Assembly (NCBI GenBank): GCA_934045905.1
Contig: OW203773.1
Coordinates: 18,153,246-18,217,245, forward strand
Source of the DNA: Leuctra nigra
Lineage: Eukaryota > Arthropoda > Insecta > Plecoptera > Leuctridae
Direction: 5' to 3'
DNA: 64,000 nucleotides
The notes beneath the pieces were generated by a model, which saw only the letters and a program-made list of their open reading frames with translations, did not search any database and was not told the origin of the DNA. Shown here in pieces: positions 36,387-46,652 of the stretch (the stretch's first letter is position 1; each line of letters opens with the position of its first letter). Both the position numbers and the translations under genes were made by a program.

Positions 36387-36571
36387 AACAGCATTTTACA
36401 CCTTGATTTATACCTGTTGATTTTCAGAGGTCAGTGTTTCTTGTATCCAAAGGGCTGTGGCCGTTTGGTTTCAAGTTAATTTTGTTTCAAATGTCACTTT
36501 TCCTGACTTTTCATCCTGAATTTCATCATTTTATATGATCTATTGCTGTGTTTTTTAGTTTATTAATTTGT

Positions 36572-36619
36572 AATATACCTGAAGAAGCCAGGCAGGAGCC
36601 TGGCGAAACGTTGTATATT
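36572..36619 (+). ncRNA. Hammerhead ribozyme-like motif (PLE-1, upper arm)
   Basis: Same motif as at 34429-34476 on the opposite strand, identical in all stems and core bases. Core CTGAAGA at 36579-36585, GAAA at 36605-36608, predicted cleavage after 36612. Confidence 0.75.
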
Positions 36620-36676
36620 TAACTGTGGAATAAACGAAGCATTACCGAAAAATATTGATTATTATATATATATATG

Positions 36677-36751
36677 TCTAATATGGTTTTTTCTGATGAC
36701 CTCAGATAGGGTGATGATAATTAATACCAACTGCAAATTGAAAAGATTTGC

Positions 36752-36760
<9 letters not shown>
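36677..36760 (-). repeat. 3' tail of the tRNA-derived SINE
   Basis: Reverse complement gives AAATCTTTTCAATTTGCAGT, GGTATTAAT and CTATCTGAGGT, matching the tail of the copy at 41666-41823. It sits between Penelope-like elements 1 and 2. Confidence 0.6.
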
Positions 36761-36793
<33 letters not shown>

Positions 36794-36836
36794 GAATATA
36801 TATGAATGTATATATGAATATATATAATATATATTT
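36752..36836. repeat. (AT)n microsatellite at the 5' edge of PLE-2
   Basis: TATATA runs interrupted by GAATATATATGAATG units. PLE-2 coding sequence begins directly after it. Confidence 0.9.
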
Positions 36837-38190
36837 GAATGGAATCCACCCGGACATCAAGTTTACCATGGAAATTGAGAGCGCGAATAAACTGCCATTC
36901 CTTGATGTTATGATTATCAGAAATCCAGATGGGACCTTGGCACATACTGTTTACAGGAAACCTACTCATACAAACAGGTATTTGCAAGCGAATTCACACC
37001 ATCATCCGTCGCACGTAAACTCGGTTCCCAAGACGCTTGCGTTTCGATCCAGACAGCTGGCTGATGAAAACCACATTCAGTCTGAAATGAAGTTACTCCG
37101 AGAAGCCCTGCAAGAGAATGGGTATTCAAACTCGTCGATAACCAAGGCGTTTAATGCAAAGGTTCAACCTGAGAAAGATGATGATCAGCCCACCCGAGCG
37201 ACAGCTTACTTGCCATATGTCAAGGGCACAACCGACAGAATTGGAAGGTTACTCAGACGACACAACATCAAGACCACGTATAGAGCTGATAGAAAAATCA
37301 GAGCCATTCTTCGTAGCTACAAAGATGTCATCTTAAATGAAGCTCAGGGTGTCTACCAGGTTCCTTGTGGTTCCTGTGAGATGACCTACATCGGACAGAC
37401 GAATCGTAGAGTGTCACATCGAGTGAAAGAACACGTGCGAGCAGTAGCCGGAAATGTGGGAACGAATGCTCTTGCTCAACATGTCTCTCAGACGAAGCAT
37501 AACATCGACTTTGCCAACGCCAGCACCATAGCTCGAGTGGAGCATTATACACCAAGAGTGCTGAGAGAAGCAATAGAAATTGAGAGGAGATCTTTCACAA
37601 TGAACAGCCGTGATGATGCCAAGCGACTGCCGGCGACTTGGAAGTCGGCTCTGGACACTGTCATGCCAACAGGTAGTTTGGTTCAACCAGCTTCTGCAGG
37701 CGGGACTCTCCCATCAGGACCTCTTGCTCAGCATCCGGTCGCTTCTACCAGCTTCAAACCGCGACGTCAGGCAGTTCCTCAAGCAGATGACACTTCTTCG
37801 CAATCGTCAGCACCCCTTGCTTCAGCTCCAGTGTTAGCACGACGGCGTCGGGTTACTCGACCAGTGTATTACACCTCTTCACAATCGTCAACATCCCACG
37901 ATTCTGCTCCGGTCTTAAAACGACGGCGTCCAGTAGCTTGCCCTGCTTCACAGTCTGCTGTGCCATCAGCCTCAGCTCCAGTCTCCACACGTGGGCGGCG
38001 AGCAGCTCGTCCCGCATTTTCCCGAACTGCTGTACCATCAGCCTCTGCTCCAGTCTCTACTCGCCGACGTCTCGCCTCCCATCAAGCAGACGGCTTAAAT
38101 GCGAGACAAGTGATACCACAACCCGACGGCGCCTCTACCGCTGCTGGTCCGCTGACCAGAGCTAGAAGCCGGAGAGCGAACGCCCATTGA
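36802..38190 (+). CDS. Penelope-like protein 2: end of RT and GIY-YIG endonuclease (5'-truncated)
   Basis: 462 codons; the first dozen (MNVYMNIYNIYL) come from the microsatellite. True homology starts at GIHPDIKFTME, after the catalytic YVDD motif, so the RT is not functional. GIY-YIG: GVYQVPCGSC, YIGQTNRR, RVKEH at about residues 175-215, then EAIEIERRSFTMN. The last 170 residues are a Pro/Ser/Ala-rich tail with imperfect repeats around SAPVSTRRRRVTRP, basic and probably nucleic-acid binding. About 40-50% identical by eye to PLE-1, so a separate family member. Confidence 0.85.
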   Translation: MNVYMNIYNIYLNGIHPDIKFTMEIESANKLPFLDVMIIRNPDGTLAHTVYRKPTHTNRYLQANSHHHPSHVNSVPKTLAFRSRQLADENHIQSEMKLLREALQENGYSNSSITKAFNAKVQPEKDDDQPTRATAYLPYVKGTTDRIGRLLRRHNIKTTYRADRKIRAILRSYKDVILNEAQGVYQVPCGSCEMTYIGQTNRRVSHRVKEHVRAVAGNVGTNALAQHVSQTKHNIDFANASTIARVEHYTPRVLREAIEIERRSFTMNSRDDAKRLPATWKSALDTVMPTGSLVQPASAGGTLPSGPLAQHPVASTSFKPRRQAVPQADDTSSQSSAPLASAPVLARRRRVTRPVYYTSSQSSTSHDSAPVLKRRRPVACPASQSAVPSASAPVSTRGRRAARPAFSRTAVPSASAPVSTRRRLASHQADGLNARQVIPQPDGASTAAGPLTRARSRRANAH

Positions 38191-38447
38191 CACCGTCCAG
38201 ATATTCTCAGTTCTGGCCGTTAAACATTATGACATATTGTGAATTAATTTTTTACAAAATATACAGAATTGTTGGATTTCTAATTTATTATTAATTTTGT
38301 AGGCTTTGTTTTGTTTGATATTTAGTGGCCTTGTTTTCATTTTAATCCAACTGGTTCTGCATATTTTGTGAAATATTATTTGTTTTCATTAATTTTCAAA
38401 TGTCAGATAGACTTTATTAGATTTTGTTACATTATATTCCTGTATTT

Positions 38448-38491
38448 GCTCCCTGAGGAAGGTTTTTAAAATAAAACCGAAACGTCGGAGT
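38448..38491 (+). ncRNA. Hammerhead ribozyme-like motif (PLE-2 tail)
   Basis: Stem I CTCC/GGAG, core CTGAGGA (38453-38459), extra A, stem II GGTTTT/AAAACC, then GAAACGTC. The cleavage triplet would be GTC, the preferred form, after 38486. All stems differ in sequence from PLE-1 but still pair. Confidence 0.78.
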
Positions 38492-38540
38492 TAAATCAGT
38501 CTTATTTTTTTTCACGCAGTAATACCTTATAAAATGCAAT

Positions 38541-38609
<69 letters not shown>
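38541..38609. repeat. (AT)n microsatellite after PLE-2
   Basis: About 34 AT units without interruption, 50 bp past the hammerhead motif. A shorter run is at 38656-38671. Confidence 0.95.
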
Positions 38610-38611
<2 letters not shown>

Positions 38612-38689
38612 AAAACTCATTTTCGGTATTATGCCAGACGATATTTAATAGTATATAAATATATATATATATCGACACATCAAGTCGCC

Positions 38690-39331
38690 TGTTGATGAGC
38701 TAATCCTACAATCTGATTTGAAGAAGGTTGTAAAGTGGTGTAATGATAATGTCCTAACACTAAACCAACATAAGTGTCAATACTTGCAGATATCTCGTGC
38801 TAAGACAAGGGGTGACTCGTACTACACCATAAATGGCGACCGTATTGTGTGTGATCAAAAGTTGTGTATACTAGGGGTGACGGTCACCAGTCAAATGAAG
38901 TGGAATGTACAGACTGAGATGGTCAGGGTAAAAGCAGCGAAAGCACTTGGTTTTATTTCTAGGATTTTGAGGAGCGCTAGGCCTAAGGTTAAGAGGACAG
39001 TGTACTTGAGTCTGGTTAGACCTATCATAACATATGGTTGCCCTGCGTGGCACCCTTCCAGCTTGAGCAATATAAAGAAATTGGAAACAATACAAGATAG
39101 GGCAAGTAAGTTTATAACTGGAAGGTTAGACTTATCAAAGAAGGAAAGGCGCATTATGTGTTCAATCTTTCAATTGACGACTTACCGAGTAAAATTGATG
39201 TTTTATTTTTTAGGAAAATGTTACTAAACATTGTTGAAATTGATCCATTTGTACGTGTATCAGAAAACGCATTGTCTAGATCACGACGTAGTGCGATTGG
39301 GGGGTGCATTCCCCCATTCGCAAGGACTACA
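38690..39331 (+). pseudogene. LINE reverse transcriptase C-terminal fragment
   Basis: Open from about 38690 with LKKVVKWCNDNVLTLNQHK, KCQYLQISRA, LGVTVTSQMKWN, RPIITYGCPAWHP and ETIQDRASKFITGRL: the thumb and connection region of a jockey/CR1-type RT. One frameshift near 39160 moves the frame to FNLSIDDLPSKIDVLFFRKM. At 39331 it is cut by the family X dimer. Past the dimer the frame would go on TTATTTAATTCATAA. Different from the LINE at 30-34 kb. Confidence 0.8.
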
Positions 39332-40341
39332 CTAGGAAAACGCTCAGTGTAATGCGTTGATGAGCGAGCACAGAACATGCAACATCCCCATAGTAACGAT
39401 GCACGACACGGCACAAGACGATTTTCTCTGCAATTTTTCAATCTCCATAATACTCTGGATGAATAACAGATCCATTGTGTCGTGAAGTCTTACCTACATA
39501 CCTTCTCCAGAAATCTCTTGTAACATCCCATTCTAAACTCGTAAAATTACAATTAATACTTGACTGATTGGGCTTACAATATGTAAAATTTAATATTAAG
39601 TTGGTCTTGATCACCATGCAAAATTTGAACTTAATGTGAACATTTTCATTGTCGACCAATCAGAAGACATTATTTAAACTTAAACCAATTAGAAGATTTG
39701 GCCTTCGTACTGCATCCCATTTTATGCGCTAGCTCAAAAATGCTTTCATTTTACTGTACATTGTGGATAGCTTGGCTGCTCTACAGGCCTTGCCTTGGAA
39801 CAGAAGCTTAAAGAAGGCAGGGATGACAATTTAGTATACATTTTTCAAGATTATGGAATAAAATGACCTTAAAATGACAAAACTTTTGAAAATAACGACA
39901 GATTAGACTGAAAATTGGCAAAAATACCTAAAATGTTGGTACCAATGACCACGCGAAGTTTCAAGTAGATCGGTCAATCTGTTCTAGTTTAAATGTCAAA
40001 AATCACATGAAAAATGGTTTTAAATTTGAACCAGTAGGAGGATTTGGCTGAAACTTTTTATGATTGGGTACAATGTTGGTTGCAATGTTTTTGCTAAATT
40101 TCAAATTGATCGAAGCAACTAATCGAAAGATAATTTTTGTTAAATTTGAACCAATCACGGGAGCCCATTCAAAAACGATCCCAGGGACCGCATAGAGTAC
40201 GTTAGTATGTGTACAAAATTTCAGATCGATTGCTTGAGCGGTTTGACCTGGGCTGTGACCACAAAAAAAATACAAACAAAAAAAAACACACAGAGAAAGT
40301 GCCATAAGAGTACCGTGGTGACGCTCGCTACGCTCGCTCAA
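39332..40341 (-). mobile_element. Helitron-like family X, dimer unit 1
   Basis: CTAG end at 39332, TTGAG end at 40341, about 1010 bp. Hairpin near the CTAG end: CGCTC..GAGCG around an AACGCGTT palindrome (minus strand). Internally, phrases of the form CAATGACCACGCGAAGTT and CAAAATTTCAGATCGATTG recur every 150-200 bp. No ORF of note. Unit 2 follows with no base between. Confidence 0.85.
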
Positions 40342-41270
40342 CTAGGAAAACGCTCAGTGTAACGCGTTGATGAGCGAGCACAGAACATGCAACATCCCCA
40401 TAGTAACGATACACGACACTGCACAAGACGATTTTCTCTGCAAATTTTCAATCTCCATAATACTCTGGATGAATAACAGATCCATTGTGTCGTGAAGTCT
40501 TACCTACATACTTTCTCCAGAAATCTCTTGTGACATCCCATACTAAATACGTAAAATTACAATTAATACTTGACTGATTGGGCTTACAATATGTAAAATT
40601 TAATATTAGTTGGTCTTGATCACCATGCATAATTTGAACTTTATGTGAACATTTTGATTGTCGACCAATCAGAAGATATTATTTAAACTTAAACCAATTA
40701 GAGGATTTGTCCTTCGTACTGCATCCGATTTTATGCGCTAGCTCAAAAATGCTTTCATTTTACTTTACATTGTGGATAGCTTGGCTGCTCTACAGGCCTT
40801 GCCTTGGAGCAGAAGCTTAAAGAAGGCATGGATGACCATTTAGTATACATTTTTCAAGATTACGGAATAAAATGACCTTAAAATGACAAAACTTTTGAAA
40901 ATAACGACAGATTAGACTGAAAATTGGCAAAAATACCTAAAATGTTGGTACCAATGACCACGCGAAGTTTTAAGTTGATCGGTCAATCTGTTCCAGTTTA
41001 AATGTCAAAAATCACATGAAAAATGGTTTTAAATTTTAACCAATAGGAGGATTTGGCTGAAACTTTTTATGATTGGGTACAATGTTGGTTGCAATGTTTT
41101 TGCTAAATTTCAAATTGATCGAAGCAACCAATCAAAAGATATTTTTTTTTAAATTTGAACCAATCACGGGAGCCCGTTCAAAAACGATCCCAGGGACCGC
41201 ATAGATTACGTTAGTATGTGTACAAAATTTCAGATCGATTGCTTGAGCGGTTTGACCTGGGCTGTGACCA

Positions 41271-41308
<38 letters not shown>

Positions 41309-41364
41309 ACACACAGAGAAAGTGCCATAAGAGTACCGTGGTGACGCTCGCTACGCTCGCTCAA
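40342..41364 (-). mobile_element. Helitron-like family X, dimer unit 2
   Basis: Head-to-tail with unit 1 and about 97% identical to it by eye; it differs by a longer A-run at 41273-41307 and scattered substitutions. The outer host bases are ACTACA and TTATTT, so insertion is between A and T. Confidence 0.85.
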
Positions 41365-41665
41365 TTATTTAATTCATAAAACTGTTAATGGTTAGGCAAG
41401 CGCAAGACTATGTATTATTTTTTCCTTTCTTCCTGTGTTATTTTAAGTGTTGACTGTTTTCTTTAACTACACAGATTGATTTTAAATAACTTATTTATTG
41501 ACTGTCACGTTTTAATTCCAGCTATTTATGTGATTGTTCCTTGTTTTGTTAAACCGGTAGTGAGGCACATGTGCTACGGGGCTTGCCCTATTCACGCTAC
41601 CGGTAAGTGTACTTATGTAATGTATGTACATTTTAAAATAAATAATAATAATAATATATATATAT

Positions 41666-41823
41666 ATGTGAAATATGTTTTTCGCTGTTAACCTCAGATA
41701 GGTGGTTGTAAATAAATACCGACTGCAATGAGAAAAGATTTTCCTCGAGTGGGACTCGAACCCACGACCTTCTGATATCCAGTCAGATGATCTACCAGCT
41801 GAGCTACCGAGGCAGTTCCAATA
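41666..41823 (-). mobile_element. tRNA-derived SINE, complete copy
   Basis: Head 41743-41813 (minus): GCCTCGGTAGCTCAGCTGG, B box GGGTTCGAGTCCC, acceptor end CGAGG. The anticodon loop would be CTGGATA. The body follows with AAAATCTTTTCTCATTGCAG, GGTATTTATTTACAACCACC and TATCTGAGGTTAACAGCG, and the tail runs into (AT)n. The 5' leader TTGGAACACAGCCGCT is shared with the copy at 59081. An alternative reading is a retrocopied tRNA gene. Confidence 0.65.
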
Positions 41824-41867
41824 GCGGCTGTGTTCCAATATAAGCTATATATATATATATATATAAA

Positions 41868-42345
41868 TCTCAATCTACTAGCAGAAAGAAGTCGCAGATC
41901 TGTACCGAGGACAAGACATTCTAGAAGAAGTCATAATAACAAAAGTGATCAGTCTGGGGAAGATGATGACATCCCACTGGCTACATTAAGGGCTCATCTC
42001 GCAAAGGAACGTCCAAGAAAACAAGTACTGAGAAGAAGAGGAAGAAAGGGGAAACCGTGAACTAATGTGTAACACCTGTCAAGAAAAAAGAGAAGAAAAA
42101 GAAAAATGAGACATATATTGTACCTTGACTGTATTTTTAATTTTTAGAAGGCTGGAGTTTTGTTTATGATCTGTCACTTTTGATTATTTGTGTTGCTGAA
42201 TGACATCTTGTTAATTTAGTTCAAATTTTATACCTATTTTTAAGTTATTTCGTTTTGTGTGCTAGCGAAACGTCGGCAGCAAATAAAATGTCCACAGCAA
42301 AATACCGTGAAATGTTTCAATTCATACCTGGCGGCTGTGAAAATA
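41868..42345 (+). mobile_element. Penelope-like element 3, 3' fragment
   Basis: 41868-42060 is open in one frame and encodes a basic tail (SRRSVPRTRHSRRS, KQVLRRRGRKGK) like the C-termini of PLE-1 and PLE-2. The 3' part ends with GCTAGCGAAACGTCGGCAGC (42261-42280), the second half of a hammerhead motif; the CTGANGA half is not recognisable. It too is bounded by (AT)n: 41847-41867 and 42356-42390. Confidence 0.6.
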
Positions 42346-42351
42346 TTCATA

Positions 42352-42355
<4 letters not shown>

Positions 42356-42401
<46 letters not shown>
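42356..42401. repeat. (AT)n(GT)n microsatellite
   Basis: AT run followed by GTGTGTGTGG. The next 28 bases, GGTTCTACACATTCTGCTTAAG, are also found inverted at 34346-34374, at the edge of PLE-1. Confidence 0.9.
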
Positions 42402-42704
42402 GTTCTACACATTCTGCTTAAGTTTCAAGAGTTGCAGTCCTACAAAAAGTGGCAAAATACTTTCCTAACAAAAGACAAATGGGAAAAACAGAAAATGTTC
42501 TGGAATATTTTCCGACTCAATTCGCTGACAACAACAAAAAATGATTTCAGCACAAATGTGTTAGGAAATTGCCTAGAATACGTATAAAAAACAAATTTTT
42601 AGAACATAAAATATTTTTTTAAGAAACACAATGCATTTTGCTTTCTTTTTCGACTAATAAAAGTAACTAGGTACCTACATTAAAATACAACTCAGAAAAA
42701 TCAG

Positions 42705-42737
<33 letters not shown>

Positions 42738-42741
<4 letters not shown>

Positions 42742-43303
42742 AATGAAGTAATTTAAATAATCAGCCGTGGTGACGTAACGAACTGAGTAAATCAGTTCGA
42801 GTAAATCAGACGTAACGAGGCTGGGTAAATGTTTTGCAGGAAAGTGTTGGTAATGAATGCTTATATTTTAGGTGTGAATATGATCAAAAGTTCACCACGC
42901 ATTTACTACCTAATTGTTATCAAACAAAGTTTTAAGATTTTTTTCTTATAATATCCAAGTCATTCGGTTCAACTGTATTTAAGATGACATGCCACTTCCG
43001 GTTTCAAAATGGCCCAAACATCCCTTAAAGCATCATCAGACGCAAAAACTGCATTATGTGAGAAGTTTTTCAGGTCAATAGTTCAGCAATTTGGGTTAAT
43101 AATTTCAAGAAAGTGATTTATAATGTGTTATATTATACAAAAAAATCTATAAACTTTGTTTGATAGAAATTAGTAATGCGTGGTGAACTTTTGATAATAT
43201 AAAAATAAAAGCATTTATTACCAACATTTTCATGCAAAAACATTTACTCTACTTCTCTGCTTACGTCACTACGGCTGATTTTTTAAATGACGTCATTTTA
43301 TTT
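42738..43303. mobile_element. Foldback element of about 566 bp
   Basis: Arms of about 190 bp: ATAATCAGCCGTGGTGACGTAA at the left and TTACGTCACTACGGCTGATT at the right, with further inverted matches GTTCACCACGCATTAC and CATTTATTACCAAC. A run of T (42711-42737) and a run of A flank it. Confidence 0.75.
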
Positions 43304-44691
43304 AAAAAAAAATTATAAACCTAAAATTAAAAAATATTTTCATCTGAATATTTTTGTAAGTTGTATCTTAATATAGGACATTTTATTTGTCGAAAAAAAT
43401 GTGTTATGGGTTTCTTAATATATATTTTATGATCTTAAAATTTGAACTTTACACGCAATTTTAGGCAATTTTCCAACACATTTATGCTTTAAAAAAATGT
43501 TTGTAAAGAAATTGTGTGTAAAGAATTTATAATTTTGTGCCAATAGCTCAAATGGCTGATGTTTTAGAGCCAGTTTGATTTTTTTGAGGTTATTTGTAAA
43601 CAGGAAATTATCTGCCAAAAAGCAAACGCAATGGCGAAAATTATTTTTTCTTGAATGTCAATATTTTCAACAATAATAACCACGTAATAAAATAACAGAA
43701 AATTTAAATGTTATTTAAATAAAATTAATATGTTATTTCCACATACTTGTCTGTAAAAACAAAATGGCGGATTAATAATGTCTTTAATTTTTTTGATAGG
43801 TTAAGGTTAACCATAATATTAAACGTATAAAAATAGTAATTTATTTATTCCTTTTTTCAAATAAGATTTAAATTTCATTTCTTTATCGTTAAAAAGTTAG
43901 AATAATAAAACGCTTGGAAATTAAGCATGATTTATTTCCAAATCTAAGGAAATCAAAATTTTTAGCATTGTAAGCCGAAAATGTTGGGGGGGGGGGGGGA
44001 TTGATTATAATAAGCCGATTTCGGTAAACTTTTTATATGTCACAGTGTATGTGCGGATTATTTCAGTGCAAAAATGACGTCGTTAGGATATTTAAAAAAT
44101 GGAAATATATTGTATTACAATGTATGCAATCAAGCTAATTTTTTTGGCACAAAACATAACAAAATTGAAAAAAAAATTTAAAGTAAAATATTCATTTCAA
44201 TTTAAAAAAAAATTCTAGATAAAAACAAATTGGTGGCCCAAAATTTGGTATACTTTTGTTTATGAGTTACGTAGGTGGACCTTAATAATATCGTCAAAAA
44301 ACATTTTTAGAAATAATTATTTTGGGGTTCACCCATTTTTTCAATATAAGTGACTAGGTATAATATGTTTTGGGAAAACTATGCCCATTTGAAGCCATTT
44401 GTCATAGCGTCAAATGAAGGTTAAATTGAAATTGATATTTACCTACATTAAAACGATGTTTTATTTTAATCGAGAGCTATAAATTATGTGGCGAAAATAA
44501 ACACATCCGGGAAATAGTTCGAGTACTTTATTTTGACTATTTATAGAATCAACAGTTGGGAAGAATATGATAGATATACCACCTTTAGTAAATGTTGGCT
44601 TATAAAACGATAAAAACTTTTCTTTATTTTTTTAAATGATACAATTTTACCTGTGTGTCATATTTTCTTAAGAAATTTGACTAGGTACCTG
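43304..44691. other. No gene seen
   Basis: AT-rich sequence with a G-run at 43986-43999. Open frames are short and show no family signature. Confidence 0.5.
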
Positions 44692-44693
44692 TA

Positions 44694-44904
44694 CACTTGG
44701 CCAAACAAAAATTGAACGTTGAGCAAATTTGAATGACTGCTGGTCATGTCCCATAACCAACCAAAGCTTGTTATTATCATTGAAATGTGAGGTCACCTAC
44801 TAGAGTGAGACAATGAGATCGCTTAGACTGACTTCTGATGGTGCGATCTTACATTTATCAGCCTATCAGATTTATTGACCGTTCAATTTTTGTTTGGCCA
44901 AGTG
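44694..44904. mobile_element. Tc1/mariner-type MITE (211 bp)
   Basis: Inverted repeat CACTTGGCCAAACAAAAATT of about 25 bp at both ends, flanked by TA at 44692-44693 and 44905-44906. A piece of the same element is at about 55840-55975 (GATCACCTA.TACTAGAGTGA). Confidence 0.85.
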
Positions 44905-44906
44905 TA

Positions 44907-45535
44907 CATCTATATTTTCTTGTGCATTGAAAATGATTCAATGGTGATAGATGAACAGTGACCACCAATATTTGATCAAGTTGACACAAGAAGAACTTGC
45001 TCAACTGATGGAGTGGGCTTCATTCGTTGCCAATACATTAGAGAAGGCAATTTCATTTTACAAAATTTGTTTTATTTTGAAAGTAATAATTAAAAAATTT
45101 ATACCTTTAGAAAAACTATTAAATATTAGGCATCTTCCATTGCTCAAATAAATTTTAAAAATTAATTTAATACATTTTTGTGTTAACCCTTTAAAGAATC
45201 TTCAAAGTTGAAAGTACAAAATTTATTGGATGGCATAAAATAATAAATAAAAAACGGTAATATTACCGCAAAATTGTGTGGTAAAATTACCGTAATATTA
45301 CGAGTTCCTCTATACTATAGTCAAGGAAACCGATCAAGCGAACATTCTGTTCGAGACTCACATGCAGAAAAATCACTCTCACAAAGCAAGAATACCTGAG
45401 AGCGTGTGCACCTTTATAAATGCATATAATGAGGCAGGGAAAAGTGCATTTTACACACAATCACAAACTATTGTTGATAATAAACAACCTAATGCCAAAT
45501 TCCAACTTTGACATTAGTTTGACATTTTGACATTA
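44907..45535. other. No certain gene; small open frame and hairpin
   Basis: 44951-45151 is an open frame starting MNSDHQYLIKLTQEELAQLM with coding-like codons for about 30 residues, then AT-rich filler; it may be an old exon fragment. At 45254-45302 two CGTAATATTACG-like palindromes stand close together. Confidence 0.3.
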
Positions 45536-45969
45536 AACGCTCTGTGTGTTGATCAGCGAGCTTTTGTAATGCAAGCGATTTGATATGCATTTGCACTGCT
45601 CTACGAATGTGGAACTGAAGCATCAAGATAGCACTGATAAAATAACTGACAATTTATATGAAAACTGGCAAAAATACATAAATGTTGATCCTAATGACCA
45701 TGCAAAATTTGAGTGTAAAGGTGTTCCAATTAAAATTTAAAAAATCACAGGATACTGTTCACAAATTGATCCCAGATGAGGTTCCAGATTGTATTAGTAT
45801 GTGTGCAAAATTTCAGATCGATTGTTTAAATAATTTGACCTAGGCACTGCAGGCAAAATAACAAAAACAAAAAAATAATAAAGAACAATCAAGCAAACTC
45901 ACAGGGAAAGTTTTATAAGAGTACCTACCTACAGAACAGTGGTGGGGGACACTCGCTGCGCTCGCTTAA
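45536..45969 (-). mobile_element. Helitron-like family X, copy 5 (short, diverged)
   Basis: From AAACGCTCTGTGTGTTGATC to CACTCGCTGCGCTCGCTTAA, with the internal phrases CATGCAAAATTTGAGTG and TGTGCAAAATTTCAGATCG. The CTAG end itself is lost. Confidence 0.65.
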
Positions 45970-46053
45970 AAACAATCTGATTTAATTATTACATTAATTT
46001 TCATGTCCTACCGCCACCGGGGATGATTTGTGGCTAAGCTGTCTTAAGAGGGC

Positions 46054-46399
46054 TTGGTAGTGAGCGTGGCCTTGACGAGTTTTTTAATCGATTTTAATCA
46101 ATATCTTTTTCCAGTGTAATTGTTAACAAAATAGGGCTATGAACAAATAATTTCATGGTTTGGAATAAGCTATTAGTTTTATTGTGTCCAACAGGTGTTT
46201 AGAATCCGAAAATTACTAAATTTTCGGGTTCTCAACACCTGTAGGACAAAGTATCAAATAAACCATTACAAGCTATGGAATTATTTTCATTGAACTGTTC
46301 TGAATTCACGTCCATAGCCCTATTTTGTTAACAATTACACTGGAAAAAGATATTGATAAAAATCAATTAAAAAACTCTTCAAGGTCAAACTCACTACCC
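46054..46399. mobile_element. Inverted-repeat MITE (346 bp)
   Basis: Arms of about 115 bp (GGTAGTGAG..GACCTTGA..AGAG type ends; CATAGCCCTATTTTGTTAAC inside). A second palindrome around CAACAGGTGTTTAGAATCCG fills the centre. Confidence 0.75.
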
Positions 46400-46402
46400 A
46401 GC

Positions 46403-46574
46403 TGCACAATTGACGCAGACGGACGACGTGGACGGACGACGGAGACGGATACGATGTTTAGGAATTACAAATTCAATCTGGCTGTTCACAATCGGACGCG
46501 GACGGACGACGACTTTAACATTGTATCCGTCTCCGTCGTCCGTCCGCGTCGTACCCGTCCGCGTCAATTGTGCA
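46403..46574. mobile_element. 172-bp MITE rich in GACGGACGACG
   Basis: Inverted ends TGCACAATTGACGC and GCGTCAATTGTGCA; inside each are repeats of GGACGGACGACGGAGACGGA. It is next to the 346-bp MITE with 3 bp between them. Confidence 0.8.
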
Positions 46575-46652
46575 TCGGCCTTTAGGGTCGACCTTGAGGT
46601 TGCCATTCGCAGACATCTCTCACCCACTTACCTAGTTCAGTAGCTTTTGTTG

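Larger units (their letters stand above)
34385..36664 (-). mobile_element. Penelope-like element 1 with inverted terminal copies
   Basis: A central RT/endonuclease ORF is flanked by inverted copies of about 359 bp (34385-34743 and 36306-36664), each holding the protein C-terminus, the 3' untranslated part and a hammerhead-like motif. The element lies between (AT)n runs on both sides (34375-34386 and 36664-36675). The 5' part of the RT is missing: the ORF enters straight from the inverted tail copy at the RT motif PLRPIVSAF. Confidence 0.85.

Noticed and set aside
37328..37686. Minus-strand open frames across PLE-2
   Set aside because: They lie opposite the GIY-YIG coding sequence and show no family pattern.
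41132..41314. Poly-Phe frame
   Set aside because: Translation of the A-run in family X.
45254..45302. Two TAATATTAC motifs, the nonanucleotide of some single-stranded DNA virus origins
   Set aside because: The 8-base core is a simple AT palindrome and no Rep-like frame or proper stem-loop is near. Chance in AT-rich DNA is likelier.
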